Assembly (NCBI GenBank): GCA_023362775.1
Contig: JALMGJ010000003.1
Coordinates: forward strand, 49,776,416 to 49,840,415
Direction: 5' to 3'
Source: Charina bottae
Taxonomy: Eukaryota; Chordata; Lepidosauria; Squamata; Charinaidae
DNA: 64,000 nt
Shown here: piece by piece, positions 1 through 10,872 of the stretch
How positions within the stretch are numbered: the stretch's first letter is position 1
Layout: each line of letters begins with the position of its first letter
The notes under the pieces: model-generated
What the model was told of the DNA's origin: nothing
Database searches by the model: none
The model's input: only the letters and a program-made list of their open reading frames with translations
Program-made: the position numbers and the translations under genes

Positions 1-350
1 AGGGCCTCTCAGTCCAGGTAAGAGCATAGTTGGTGCGCAAGATAGACTTGTGTGAAGACCTTCCTAACCACAGCTGCCACCTGCTCCTGAGCAGAAGCTC
101 AGCAGAAACTTGAGCAGAAGTTTTTCGAAAGGGGAAGTGCAACCCAATTCAAGGCTAAAGATGAAATATCCCCAGTCCTTGGTGCAAGGGGGGTCCAAAA
201 ACTCATAGCTTGGTCTTGTTAGGGTTGAGCTTCAATCTGACTCTTACCATTCAGTACTCCACAGCCTCCAGACATTCACTCTATACTATTCTATCCTTGC
301 AAATCATCCTTGCTTCCACCATGCCCATACACTATTTTATACACTTTATA
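1..350. other. Unassigned leader sequence
   Basis: No open frame of note and no repeat that I recognise. It is ordinary AT-balanced DNA up to the start of the CT-rich array. Confidence 0.4.
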
Positions 351-352
351 CA

Positions 353-497
353 TTCTCTTCTCTTCTCTTCTCTTCTCTTCTCTTCTCTTCTCTTCTCTTC
401 TCTTCTCTTCTCCTCTCCTCTCCTCTCCTCTCCTCTCCTCTCCTCTCCTCTCCTCTCCTCTCCTCTCCTCTCCTCTCCTCTCCTCTCCTCTCCTCTC
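353..497. repeat. (TCTTC)n then (TCCTC)n pentanucleotide microsatellite
   Basis: About 29 units of a 5-bp pyrimidine repeat. The first third is TCTTC and the rest TCCTC, so one T-to-C change has been spread through the array by slippage. All open frames across it (Ser/Leu-rich on +, Arg/Glu-rich on -) are artefacts of the repeat. A long polypurine/polypyrimidine tract of this kind can form triplex DNA. Confidence 0.97.
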
Positions 498-611
498 TGT
501 TTTTGAAGATCTCATCAACTCCAAACCATAACTTTCTTGGTCTTCCCCTTTCTCTTGGCCTAGTCAATCTTCTTTCATAAATTTGTTTTGTGTTTTGTTC
601 CTCATTCATTC

Positions 612-821
612 TCTGTGTAGTGATTTAGATGCTGGACTAGAAACTGGGAGACCAGAAGTTTTAGTCCTTAGGCATGGAATCAAGCTGGCCAACTTTGGGT
701 CAGTCACTTTTTCCCTCAGCCAAACCCACCTCACAGGGGTGTTGTTGGGAAAATAGGAGGAAGGAGCATTATGTACACTGCCTTGAATTGTACAAAATAA
801 AGGTAGGATATAAATCTAATA
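612..821 (+). mobile_element. Sauria-type tRNA-derived SINE
   Basis: The head has a degenerate tRNA-like A box around TAGTGATTTAGATGCTGG and a B-box region around AGTTTTAGTCC. Next comes the block around TTTGGGTCAGTCACTTTTTC, then CCCACCTCACAGGGGTGTTG, and the BovB-like tail AAAGGTAGGATATAAATCTAA. This order matches the squamate Sauria SINE, which is mobilised by BovB. The 3' end meets the terminal inverted repeat of the Tc1-like element directly, so the DNA transposon probably landed in the TA-rich SINE tail. Confidence 0.8.
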
Positions 822-2404
822 TAAGCTGCTCAAAAAAATAAAGGGAACACTGAAATAAGACATCCTAGATCTGAATGAATGAAATATTTGTATTAATTAC
901 TTTGTTCATTACATAGTTGAATGTGCTGACAACAAAATCACACAAAAAGCAATGGAAATCAAATGTAAGCAACCCCTGGAGGTCTGGATGTGGAGTTACA
1001 CTCAAAAATTAAAGTGGAAAAGAACACTACAGGCTGATCCAACGTTGATGTAATGTCCTTAAAACAAGTCAAAATGAGGCTCAGTAGTGTGTGTGGCCTC
1101 CACGTGCCTATATGACCTCCCTACAATGCCAGGGCATGCTCCTGATGATGTGGCAGATGGTCTCCTGAGGGATCTCCTCCCACACCTGGACTAAAGCATC
1201 CCCCAACTCCTGGACAGTCTGTGGTGCAACGTGGCGTTGGTGGATGGAGCGAGACATGATGTCCCAGATGTGCTCAATTGGATTCAGGTCTGGGGAACGG
1301 GCGGGCCAGTCCATAGCATCAATGCCTTCGTCTTGCAGGAACTGCTGGCACACTCCAGCCACATGAGGTCTAGCATTGTCTTGCATTAGGAGGAACCCAG
1401 GGCCAACCGCACCAGCATATGGTCTCACAAGGGGTCTGAGGATCTCATCTCGGTACCTAATGGCAGTCAGGCTACCTCTGGCAAGCACATGGAGGGCTGT
1501 GCGGCCCCCTAAAGAAATGCCACCCCACACCATTACTGACCCACTGCCAAACCGGTCATGCTGGAGGATGTTGCAGGCAGCAGAACGTTCTCCACGGCGT
1601 CTCCAGACCCTGTCACATCTGTCACATGTGCTCAGTGTGAACCTGCTTTCATTTGTGAAGAGCACAGGGCGCCAGTGGCGAAGTTGCCAATCTTGTGTTC
1701 TCTGGCAAATGCCAAACATCCTGCACGGTGTTGGGCTGTAAGCACAACCCCCACCTGTGGACGTCGGGCCCTCATACCACCCTCATGGAGTCTGTTTCTG
1801 ACCGTTTGAGCAGCCACACGCACATTTGTGGCCCACTGGATGTCATTTTGCTGGGCTCTGGCAGTGCTCCTCCTCTCCCTCCTTGCACAAAGGCGGAGGT
1901 AGCGGTCCTGCTGCTGGGTTGTTGCCCTCCTACGGCCTCCTCCACGTCTCCTGATGCACTGACCTGTCTCCTGGTAGTGCCTCCATGCTCTGGACACTAC
2001 GCTGACAGACACAGCAAACCTTCTTGCCACAGCTCGCATTGATGTGCCATCCTGGATGAGCTGCACTACCTGAGCCACTTGTGTGGGTTGTAGACTCCGT
2101 CTCATGCTACCACTAGAGTGGAAGCACCGCCAGCATTCAAAAGTGACCAAACCATCAGCCAGAAAGCATAGGAACTGAGAAGTGGTCTGTGGTCACCACC
2201 TGCAGATCCACTCCTCTATTGGGAATGTCTTGCTAACTGCCTATGCTTTCCGCCTATTGTCTATTCCATGTGCACAACAGCATGTGAAATTGATTGTCAA
2301 TCAGTGTTGCTACCTAAGTGGACAGTTTGATTTCACAGAAGTGTGATTGACTTGGACTTACATTGTGTTGTTTCAGTGTTCCCTTTATTTTTTTGAGCAG
2401 TGTA
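822..2404 (-). mobile_element. Tc1-like DNA transposon, near full length
   Basis: Terminal inverted repeats face each other. The left end is TA-AGCTGCTCAAAAAAATAA and continues AAGGGAACACT; the right end is its inverse, finishing TTTTTTTGAGCAGTGTA. Both ends lie at TA, the Tc1/mariner target. The element is about 1.58 kb, the usual size of Tc1 elements, and carries one transposase gene on the minus strand. The left end differs from the right at the outermost bases. The copy cannot act on its own because its transposase is broken (see the pseudogene entry). Tc1 elements with closely similar ends are common in fishes and other vertebrates, so horizontal origin is plausible but not shown here. 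Confidence 0.93.
1108..2105 (-). pseudogene. Tc1-like transposase, frameshifted and catalytically mutated
   Basis: Cut-and-paste DDE transposase. The N-terminal part (2105 down to about 1700) begins MRRSLQPTQ and carries paired helix-turn-helix DNA-binding segments ([20 protein letters not shown] and a second, Arg-rich one). The catalytic part (1719 down to 1108) is in another frame; the two frames overlap around 1650-1719 where the same protein is split, so there is one frameshift near 1700. Of the catalytic triad, the second Asp (QDNARPH) and the Glu (DLNPIEHIWD) are present. The first Asp, normally in an FTDES-like motif, reads FTNES: codon AAT at 1653-1651, one transition from GAT. The joined length of about 330 residues is normal for the family. 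Frameshift plus Asp-to-Asn means no active enzyme. Confidence 0.92.
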
Positions 2405-2700
2405 TAAATCTTGTACTCAATTCACATTCAGCATCCCGTAATTCATTCTTGATTAAATATTCTCTGATTTTTCACATTGCACACACTTAGGACCCCCCAT
2501 CCCCATTGCATTCAACTTTTATGTTTCACCTGACATACTCAACTCTTACCTCTGTGTAACTCTGTGGGCAGAAGCAGTCTTGTACATGGCCATTTTTTAC
2601 TTCTTTTGGCAAACAAAAGACCACACACTACCTACCTACCCCCTCTCCTCATTTAGCAACCTTGTTCCATTTCAATGACTTGGTCACTTAGTGAACACAT

Positions 2701-2703
<3 letters not shown>

Positions 2704-2766
<63 letters not shown>

Positions 2767-2786
2767 AGAGAGAGAGAGAGAGAGAC
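2704..2786. repeat. (GA)n microsatellite
   Basis: About 40 GA units with one AATGA interruption at 2761. It creates an Arg/Glu open frame that is not a gene. Confidence 0.97.
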
Positions 2787-4610
2787 TGAAGATCACTGGC
2801 TACTGCTGTCTCATTCAGATAAAAGTTCTCTCATACAACAACGCCAGTGTTACTCTCTCTTCAGCATGCATTGTCAGGTGCAGAAATTTGTATGTAAACT
2901 CATGCATTGGTCAGAAAATGATTTTTTTAGTACTGTTTATTACTGTCATATTTGTGAATGGTCACTAACCTAGGTTGTTGCTAACTGAGGAGTAGCTGTA
3001 CTACTTTTCCACCAGCAGTTGCATGTCTTAACGTTTCTCCATCTGTTTTTCCACCTTTAGTAAATATTCTACTTAGGCACAGAGATTCATCTATTTACTC
3101 TAAGTGTTGGAGGCATTTATGTATAAATCAATGGGTAAATTGTAATCACTTTATTTTCCCTGTCAAATCTAGCTGCCTTGGTTTTGTTACATTAATTTGC
3201 AAATCCATACTCCTCATTGCATCTATCTAACATTTGTTACAAATCATTTGGCTTCTCAGCCAACAGCATCATCTGCATCATCTGCAAACATGTACATTCA
3301 TGTCCCAATCAACACACTGATAACCTCATTACAGGCATTCCTTATACATTTATCTATAAAGTGCACTTTCTCACATTGCTACCTTTCTCAATAACCTACT
3401 AAACAGCAAAAATCTGATCTGCACACCCCCTAGTGAATGGCACTTCCCAAATTCTTAAATGTCACCCCTTGTATTCTTTCCATCAAAATTCTGCCAAATA
3501 CCTTTCCAACCCACTCAACAAAGACCCCCCTGTGGTTTTTGCATTTGTTTTTGTTATCAACCTTTCTTATTGAACTACAGTAGCATTCATTGGATGATCA
3601 GGCAAAACTACAGTCTCACAACATATTAAACAAGTCTCACCACCATCTATAAGTAAACCGCATTCATATTCTCCAGTTACATTGCATCTGTCTGTCTGTC
3701 TATCCTTCACATTTATATCACCGCCCATCTCCCCCCAAAAGGGGCACTCTGGGCGGTTTATATATATGGTCTTAACATTTTTCAACGTTATCACAGCATT
3801 TATTCATTTTTTTCCAATCTTTTTCTTGGACAGTAATATTTATACCATTCATTTCCATTTCACTCTTCAATATATCACTATCATCTTCATACAAATCTCT
3901 AGAGTACTCCTTTCAGCAGTACCTCACTTTAGTTTCATTCCAAATAATTGCATTACCTTTTTAAATTCATGTTGTTAGAAGCTCCTCATTTAGTCCACTT
4001 CAATCTCTTCCAAAATGCTTCCATCAAAATCATGCTGCATTTCCTCTGTCTTTTAATTTTAACCATTCTTTGTTCTCTGACTGTATTTTCTGCAACTATT
4101 TTTTCTCTATGTACACATTACACAGTATTTTGATCTCATCCTCATTTTTTGTAGTAATCCTTCTCTTACATGTATATTTTCTTACCCACAGTCTCTTTCA
4201 CTTCATCATTCATCAAACATTGTTTTTCACACCTACACCATTAGTGTAACTCCACATACATCTGTGGCAGTCAATAACATTTTTTACTCTGTTCCTACTT
4301 AGTTTTACTTTTACTCTTATTCTGCTTACTTGCAACCACTTTCCATTCATTCTGTTTGGAGATAATGTATCTTCTCTAATATGCTTTTATACACGACTCA
4401 TATGTTCTCTTCTTATAGTAATCCTACCTTCACTTTAGTTTCTTTCACCTCTTTCACCTCTATTTTTTTCCTAAGATCCATTCTTGACTTTACTAAAACA
4501 TTTTAATGCTTCCCAAAAAAGTCAAATATATATTTTACAAAGGTAAATTTATATTGTAAAATGCTCTGAGTTGGCTCAATTCAGAGGTATATAAATAAAA
4601 GGAATAAATA
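2787..4610. other. T/C-rich degenerate DNA, probably old LINE remnants
   Basis: No intact frame. The + strand is strongly pyrimidine-rich. The reverse complement near 3250-3290 reads Phe-Ala-Asp-Asp-Ala, reminiscent of a reverse-transcriptase YADD box, but the flanking translation is full of stops, so I do not assign it. A reversed L2-type tail hairpin lies at 3700-3766. A tail-like ATATAAATAAAAGG...AATAAATAAA is seen at 4590-4612. Confidence 0.4.
3700..3766 (-). mobile_element. L2-type LINE 3' tail hairpin, reversed
   Basis: On the minus strand this reads AAACCGCCCAGAGTGCCCC, continues through a short G-rich stretch, then GGAGATGGGCGGTGATATAA. The CCGCCCAGAGT...GGGCGG stem is the shared 3' terminal module of the other L2-type copies in this window (for example 12710-12745, 26036-26070, 40815-40850). 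Confidence 0.65.
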
Positions 4611-5022
4611 AATTTGGGATTTTTCTATACGATTTACAGTAGATGTATTAGTATTTCTGGACAACTGATATTTTTATACACAGACCTTTTGAGTAACAGT
4701 GCTACAACTTTTAGTCTGGATGTCTAAGGTCCTTTTAAGGAAACATACAATACTGTTCTCAAGTCTACAGAAGTTAGAACTCCCCCATTCTCCAGCTACG
4801 AAAGTTGGGTATTGGACATTACATAAATAAAATATATTTGCTTTTTTAAAAAAGACTTGTTTCCACCTAAATTTTCAATCACATTAGAATGGCCATAGAT
4901 GAATCATGTAATTTATAGAAATGACTTGCAAGTGCAAAGACCTGGAGAAATATAACATTTTTAGCCACTGATGAGAAATGGAAATTATAGTATAAGGAAA
5001 GGAGGAATGGCAACTGTGTTTC

Positions 5023-5039
5023 TCAAAACCATCCAAAAT
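5023..5039 (+). repeat. Target-site duplication, left copy
   Basis: TCAAAACCATCCAAAAT, identical to 6014-6030. The pair brackets the RTE insertion exactly. Confidence 0.9.
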
Positions 5040-6013
5040 CATCATCTTCTTCTTCCTAGTGTTTTCCCGCTATTTTCGCGGGGTCTGTTTTTTGGATCCT
5101 GAAGCACCACTTTGCCCAATCATCCGCATCCTCAGGGCGTAGCCCATCAATTTGCATGTCCTTATTGATGGTGTCCTGCCACCTCTGTTTTGGTCGCCCA
5201 CGTGGCCGTCGGCCATTGATTTTAAGATGGTAAGCTATTTTGGCGACAGTGGAAGGCGCCGCTCTAAGGACATGTCCATACCAACGAAGCTGGCTTTCTC
5301 TCATCTTCTCTGTAATTAATGACACGCCTAGCTGTTGTTAAATGGCATCATTTGTGAAGTGGCGAGTAGGGAGATGCCTGATATCCAATGGAGCATACAC
5401 ATTTCCATAACATGGAGATGGCTCTCTACACTCTTTGTTGCTGCCCAACACTCGGTGCCATACAATGCCACAGGGCGGACAATCGTCTTATAGATCTTAG
5501 ATTTGAGACGGATTGGCATTTGTTTGTCACAAAGCACACCGGTGAGTTCTCGCCAACGCAGCCAGGCTGCATTCACCCTTGCTCGCACGTCACCGCTGAT
5601 GCCACAATCGCCTTGGAGATGGGAGCCAAGATATTGGAAGATATTGACCTTTAAGTTTTCTCCATTTATTTGTAGTGTTCTATGGGTGGTTATGCTCTCT
5701 AGGTACTCAGTTTTCTTTATGTTCAGGTGAAGTCCAAAATGGCTGAGACGGTCGTTCCATGCCTGTACTCGCCACTGCAGTTCATTCCTAGTAGTAGAAG
5801 CATGCATGACATCATCAGCGTAGAGTATGGTCCAGGGTGCGTTTCACTGCAGGTCCCGTTATGGTATCCATAACTAATATAAATAGGAGCGGCAACAGCG
5901 CAGAGCCTTGGTGCACTCCAACCGTCACCGGAAATCTGTTAGAGAGGCCAGCTGGACATCGCACACGGCTACTAGTGTTCTTATATAGCATTTTGACCAA
6001 AATGGTTTTTTGA
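5040..6013 (-). mobile_element. RTE-clade LINE, 5'-truncated, with perfect TSD
   Basis: A 974-bp insertion with the 3' end on the left (ATGATGATTTTGG-like tail; ORF ends ...AKIAGKH) and a 5' truncation at 6013. It is flanked by a perfect 17-bp target-site duplication. Translation in three minus-strand pieces gives the reverse-transcriptase palm and C terminus: GVHQGSALLPLLFILVMD, then LYADDVMHAS across a frame change near 5810-5830, then the QYLGSHL region, and finally RWYGHVLRA...GRRPRGRPKQRWQDT. These motifs fit the RTE clade. The endonuclease and N-terminal RT are missing through truncation. Confidence 0.88.
5056..6010 (-). pseudogene. RTE reverse transcriptase C-terminal remnant
   Basis: The RT remnant is split into three frames: about 6010-5815 (QGSALLPLLF box), 5830-5328 (YADD box, QYLGSHL, LYGTECWA), and 5325-5056 (RWYGHV, GRPRGRPKQRW). 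The stops and shifts between the pieces show it is non-functional. The YADD catalytic Asp pair is present. The family normally copies its RNA into nicked genomic DNA by target-primed reverse transcription. Confidence 0.85.
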
Positions 6014-6030
6014 TCAAAACCATCCAAAAT
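6014..6030 (+). repeat. Target-site duplication, right copy
   Basis: Perfect match to 5023-5039 and immediately right of the truncated RTE 5' end. Confidence 0.9.
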
Positions 6031-7038
6031 GCTTCAGTGAAATTCCTTGGTTTCACTTTTGAACAATAGAGAGCAAGACTGTACAGGTACCACTTGGCCA
6101 GAGAGCCAGGTTTTTAGAAATAGCTTGTCAACCCTGGGTTAGTCAAGGTAAAGCCCGATCTAGCTAATGTTTGGTTCTGAAGTGCAATTGAGAAAAATGG
6201 AGCTATGATCTCACTGGGAGGATTCTTCCTGTAGAATTAAAAAACAAACCCATCTTTTTCAGACACATGTATTCTTTTCCTTTGAGAATAACTGCTGTCC
6301 CAGATAAGCCTGTTGAAAAGGGTTAAGATATAGCTAAGCACCTTCCTCCTTGGAGTTTCTTCTTTTTCCCATCATGGTATAAAAAGTGGGAAAAGGCGTT
6401 CTTTATTTTCTTGTATCTTACTGTCATAATTCGAGAGTATTCCCACTTAGATTGTGGCAAAGCTCCCAAATCATAAATCAGGATCAGAGTTTCACATAAA
6501 GCTTTTGAATTAGAACCAAGAAAGTTAGAACCATCCACTCTGTTGTGTTAATGACAATCTGTTCTGAATTATCCCAGTATGCTCCGAAATTTGGACTTTG
6601 TCTGGATCTAGAGCACAGCCCTACTTGAGAATATCCTTAAAACACCAGCATGGATTAGATCCAAGAGGATAATTCCAAGCCAGTGTCTTTCCAATTCGAG
6701 TTTAGAATAACAATTTTGCAGCTGTTGAAAACCTTTTGAAGCTTGATTCTCTTTCATGACTTTTTTTTGGCAGAGAAGTCTGAACTGCATAAAGCAAGAC
6801 TTGTATGTCAGTTGCTGGACAAATTTACGTAACTTTTAATGTGTACATCTCACCTGCTAAATCCTACCCGAGAAGAATCTTTTTATGTTTTGTCTTTCTT
6901 CCACCCCTAGCATGTATTAAAGAAAAATGTCCTAATTGGAAAATAGCTTTTGATTTGCAGGAAGGAAAACAATTGTTCTTCACAAAGTTTATTTATTACA
7001 TGTATACATTATGTTTCCTGTCATATAGTAAAGGTAAA
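6031..7038. other. Unassigned unique-looking sequence
   Basis: No coding frame with recognisable similarity, no array and no inverted repeat that I could see. Confidence 0.35.
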
Positions 7039-7202
7039 GTCTATGAAGGTTCTCAGTCATCCAGGTGGAATTGTCTGTAGCTTGAATCATGTCAACTGGA
7101 TTTCTATTTTCTCAGTGGAAACGTTTCGCTCCTTATCCAAGGAGCTTCTTCAGTCTGAGCAAAGTTGGTAAGGGAATCCTAAATATGTTTCTAGGTAGCT
7201 GT
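7039..7202 (-). mobile_element. Penelope-like element 3' terminal segment
   Basis: This 164-bp piece matches 62304-62467 (the 3' end of the PLE on the right of the window) with only two differences that I can find, in the same orientation. It starts GTCTATGAAGGTTCTCAGTC and includes TGGAAACGTTTCGCTCC. The copy is severely 5'-truncated at 7202 and abuts the BovB fragment directly. Confidence 0.85.
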
Positions 7203-8022
7203 CAAGGGACTCTCAAGAGTCTTCTCCAGCACCACAATTCGAAAGCATCAATTCTTCGGCGCTCAGCCTTCCTTATGGTCCAACTCTCACAGCCATACAT
7301 TACTACTGGAAAAACCATGGCTTTAACTATACGGACCTTTGTCGGCAAGGTGATGTCTCTGCTTTTTAATATGCTGTCTAGGTTTGCCATAGCTTTCCTC
7401 CCAAGGAGCAAGCGTCTTTTAATTTCATGGCTGCAGTCACCGTCTGCGGTGATCTTGGAGCCCAAGAAAATAAAATCTGTCACTGCTTCCATTTCTTCCC
7501 CTTCTATTTGCCAGGAAGTGATGGGACCAGATGCCATGATCTGGGTTTTTTTAATGTTGAGTTTCAAGCCAGCTTTTGCACTCTCCTCTTTCACCCTCAT
7601 CAAGAGGCTCTTTAGTTCCTCTTCACTTTCTGCCCTTAGGGTGGTATCGTCTGCATATCTGAGGTTGTTGATATTTCTCCCGGCAATCTTAACTCCGGCT
7701 TGTGATTCATCCAGCCCGGCATTTCTCATGATGTACTCTGCATATAAGTTAAATAAGCAGGGTGATAATATACAGCCTTGTTGTACTCCTTTCCCAATTT
7801 TGAACCAGTTGGTTGTTCCATTTCCGGTTTTAACTGTTGCTTCTTGACCCGCATACAGGTTTCTCAGGAGACAGGTAAGGTGGTCTGGTACTCCCATCTC
7901 TTTAAGACTTTGCCACAGTTTGTTGTGATCCACACAATCAAAGGCTTTAGCGTAGTCAATGAAGCAGAAGTAGATGTTTTTCTGGAACTCTCTTGCTTTT
8001 TCCATGATCCAGAGAATGCATA
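7203..8022 (-). pseudogene. BovB/RTE reverse transcriptase fragment
   Basis: A minus-strand frame of about 268 codons with the RT core of a BovB LINE. Motif A is FCFIDYAKAFDCVDHNKLW (catalytic Asp at about residue 17). Next are GVQQGCILSPCLFNLY at 73-88 and LRYADD at 115-120, followed by LKLNIKKTQIM, FLGSKI and the thumb region ending ELWCWRRLLRVP. The frame is uninterrupted through the RT. Upstream of 8022 the similarity stops, so the APE endonuclease is missing; downstream the C-terminal GHIMRR region has been cut off at the PLE junction. BovB is the usual partner of Sauria-type SINEs. Confidence 0.92.
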
Positions 8023-8124
8023 CCTCTTAATAATTCACAACAATCTGATTAGGGTAGATTAGGGTGAGAGACAGTAAATGGCTGAAGATCGTACAAAGTT
8101 ATGGGTACAGATCTGACTTTCTAA

Positions 8125-8136
8125 TCACTATACTGC
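8125..8136 (+). repeat. L1 target-site duplication, left copy
   Basis: TCACTATACTGC, repeated exactly at 10261-10272 just after the poly(A). Confidence 0.85.
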
Positions 8137-10260
8137 GACTCCAAGCCTGGCTGGCAGCTCGACAAGTCAGAGTTTCTCAGAGATCTGAGCTCTGAGACCT
8201 GGCTAACTTTCTATCTTGTTTGCAGGGGTCTACAGACCACTGAAGTTTCCCCCTGGAGAAGGGGGAACCAGAAGATTGCTCACAGAGCCATTGTAATTGC
8301 CCACTCCTGTTTTTCTTTGTTGTTTCCACCGCGGAGAAGAACGGGGGTGAATGCAGTGAAATGGCCGAAAGAGGATCCTAGCTCTGCAGAGAACGTAAGT
8401 CTCTTGGGAGACACAAGAGCGACAGCCAGCTTTTAGACCACTTTATATTAGTTTTCTTTTTTAGATTAGTACATTTTTACTATCTAAAATTTATCTTTGG
8501 ACTTCGTTCAAAATGTTGGCTAATTTTGTGTTTTCTTTGCTATAATTAATTTTGGTGGAAGTTTGATAGATTTTATTTTGGCAACATAGTGAACAAGTTT
8601 GTATTTTTCTGCCTTTCTTTTGTATCAGAGAAATTGGGACTTAAGAGACTTTGTTGGTATTTCTCACTCGACAAACTAACTAACTTTTGAGAAATTGTTT
8701 GTTTGGATTAAGCAGCTTGCAGCCTGAAGAATAAAGAAGAATAAAGAATAAAGTATAGAGAATGTGTGCCTCTTTACCTTTTTTTCTTTCTTTTTCTACT
8801 TTTTTTTAGAAAGGACTATCTTTCATTTGGAATATATTTTCATCTTTCCTTTTACAAACTGTTTGAAATACTGCTCTGTGGAATTTTTTCATCTTTTTTC
8901 ATTTCAATTTTTTAAAAGCTTTTCTCACTTAAAGAAATAGACATTATTGATAAATAATAGAACAGCTGTTCCTTGCTCCCTGAGAAATTTTTTTTGTTTT
9001 GACTACGGCAGCTGATTACGGTTTGAACAACAAATAATGGCATTTCTCACAGCACTTCAGGATTTTAAGGAAGAAACCAGCAAAAAATTTTTGCAAATTA
9101 AGAAATCCATAGAACGTATATTAATAGTTTTGGTGGCTCAGGAACAGAAGATACAAGGGACAAATTTAGAAACAGAGGAAAGACCTTTCGAACCAGTAGA
9201 GAAACAGGGAAAGAGGACTTTGAATGTATTGGTACAGAAGAAGATTATGATATTTTACAGGAAGTGGTCTATTAAATGTTTGGACATAAATACATTGTGG
9301 CAGCTGAGACAGGAAGATTTTAATATGCAAATTGATAGATATGGCAAAATAAACATTTTGACATCCCGCATGAGTTACAGAAATAAACAAGTTGCATATT
9401 GTGATATTGGCATAACCTAAACAGGAGATTTATTGATATTGATTTGGAATGCAAGGTTAATGAAAATGCGGATTTGGTATTGTACACAGAGTAAGCACAG
9501 ATTTGAGAAACTGTACAGATGCATAAAAACATGATATTTTAAGTGTAAGATACAAGATTATAAATAAATATGTTGATATTATATATTACTCTTTCTGGAG
9601 ACACATTTATGAGAAGACAATGAGATGATGAGATGGAATTAGAATGTAGGTTATTACAAGAATATGTTGTATGTATTAGGTTATATGTTATGTTAGGTTT
9701 TGTATCTTTGCTATATTATGTATTATGTTATGTAATATGTTAGATTATGTATTAATGGAATATATAGTCATAACATGAACAGAATATACTGTATTTTATT
9801 AGACGTAGATAAGGCCTTTATTTGTTATACTAATTGGACTTTATTGAAGATATAAATATAGATGTAAAAATGGAAAGAGTAAATGGAAAACATTTAATTG
9901 ATGCAACAATGAATATTTGATTACTATTCTAAGGAGTAGAAACCAGAGATGGATTGTTGGAAGATATCAAGAAAGGCGAAACCTATATGAAGAACAGAAG
10001 ATTGGATTATAGAAATCATAGGGTATATGACAAAGAAAAGTTTCTGTGTATTGTATGAAGGACTAACATTTAAAGTTAATTGTTGTACTTAAAGTTCAAG
10101 GATAAATTGGAGGACATCTATTTTCTATATTTTCTTTGTTTGTTATTTTTTGACTTCACTTTTTCTTTTCTTTTTTCTTACTTTGTATTTCTATTTCTTT
10201 TCTTTTGTATTAGCTCTTAATATGTATTTTAAAATTTAATAAAACTTATGAAAAAAAAAA
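8137..10260 (+). mobile_element. L1 LINE copy, internally deleted, with poly(A) and TSD
   Basis: A 2.1-kb insertion framed by a 12-bp target-site duplication, ending in an AATAAAA signal and poly(A) at 10250-10260. The first ~0.9 kb is untranslated leader-like sequence with GC-rich blocks. An ORF1-like frame follows at 9037-9420. Around 9790-9850 the + strand reads ILLDVDKAFICYTNWTLLK, which resembles the L1 reverse-transcriptase motif A. A full L1 would be 6-7 kb, so most of ORF2 is missing and the remainder is scrambled. It looks like a dead, internally deleted L1 rather than an ORF1-only half-L1, because of the RT trace. Confidence 0.78.
9037..9420 (+). pseudogene. L1 ORF1-like remnant
   Basis: A 127-codon frame beginning MAFLTALQDFKEETSKKFLQ: a Lys/Glu-rich, helix-prone start typical of L1 ORF1 proteins, followed by a less regular part ending at TAA. 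L1 ORF1 proteins are RNA-binding chaperones of 300 or more residues, so this is less than half a protein. I see no complete RRM. The assignment rests mostly on position within the TSD-bounded L1. Confidence 0.5.
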
Positions 10261-10272
10261 TCACTATACTGC
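10261..10272 (+). repeat. L1 target-site duplication, right copy
   Basis: TCACTATACTGC after the poly(A); the pair of 8125-8136. Confidence 0.85.
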
Positions 10273-10837
10273 ATAAGCTCATGCTCATTTTTTAAAACTT
10301 CCTCACTATCAAATATCTAAATCAAAATACAAAATATAAAAATTCAGTGAATAGCCCATAAAAATATAATTTTCACTGAACTAAGAAACGTGATTTTCTT
10401 GGCTGGATTCATAGTAGATCTTATCAATGCATTTTACCTCCCAACAACTAAGACACCATTTTAGATCTTCCATAATGCTTCTGGTCTAGTTTAATGCCAG
10501 GACATGAAGGAGAGACAAAGTGGAGAATATAAGGATTAAAACTGGCTAAGTTGTCTCATTTTCTAGAAGATGAGAAAAAGAAAAACATGAGTAATAGTCT
10601 CTGGAAAATGTCTTCTACAAATTTTGGCTCAGTTCTAAAATTTTCAGAGTAATTCTAGCCTTTCATATTCTCCTACCATCTCCTTGTAGAAAGAAGCAAG
10701 AATGAACAGATATGCTCAGACCTAATCATATTTAAGTATGTTTCATAGTACAACTTTATACATAGAAAATATATTTTTTAAAAAAATGAAGAAAGGAAGC
10801 TTCCAACTATATTTCTAGAGGCCTACTGCTGCTGTGT
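10273..10837. other. Unassigned sequence
   Basis: AT-rich, no frames, no array and nothing recognised. Confidence 0.35.
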
Positions 10838-10841
10838 GCTA

Positions 10842-10872
<31 letters not shown>

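Noticed and set aside
210..609. Overlapping Ser/Leu- and Arg/Glu-rich open frames
   Set aside because: They exist only because the pentanucleotide array has no stops in several frames.
1376..2042. Plus-strand frames of 83-121 codons
   Set aside because: They lie antisense to the Tc1 transposase and have no family resemblance.
3240..3300. Reverse-transcriptase YADD-like box on the minus strand
   Set aside because: FADDA is visible in translation but surrounded by stops, and the rest of the region gives no RT motifs.
7089..8062. 252-codon plus-strand frame and shorter ones
   Set aside because: Antisense of the BovB RT and of the PLE end; low stop density comes from the coding strand opposite.
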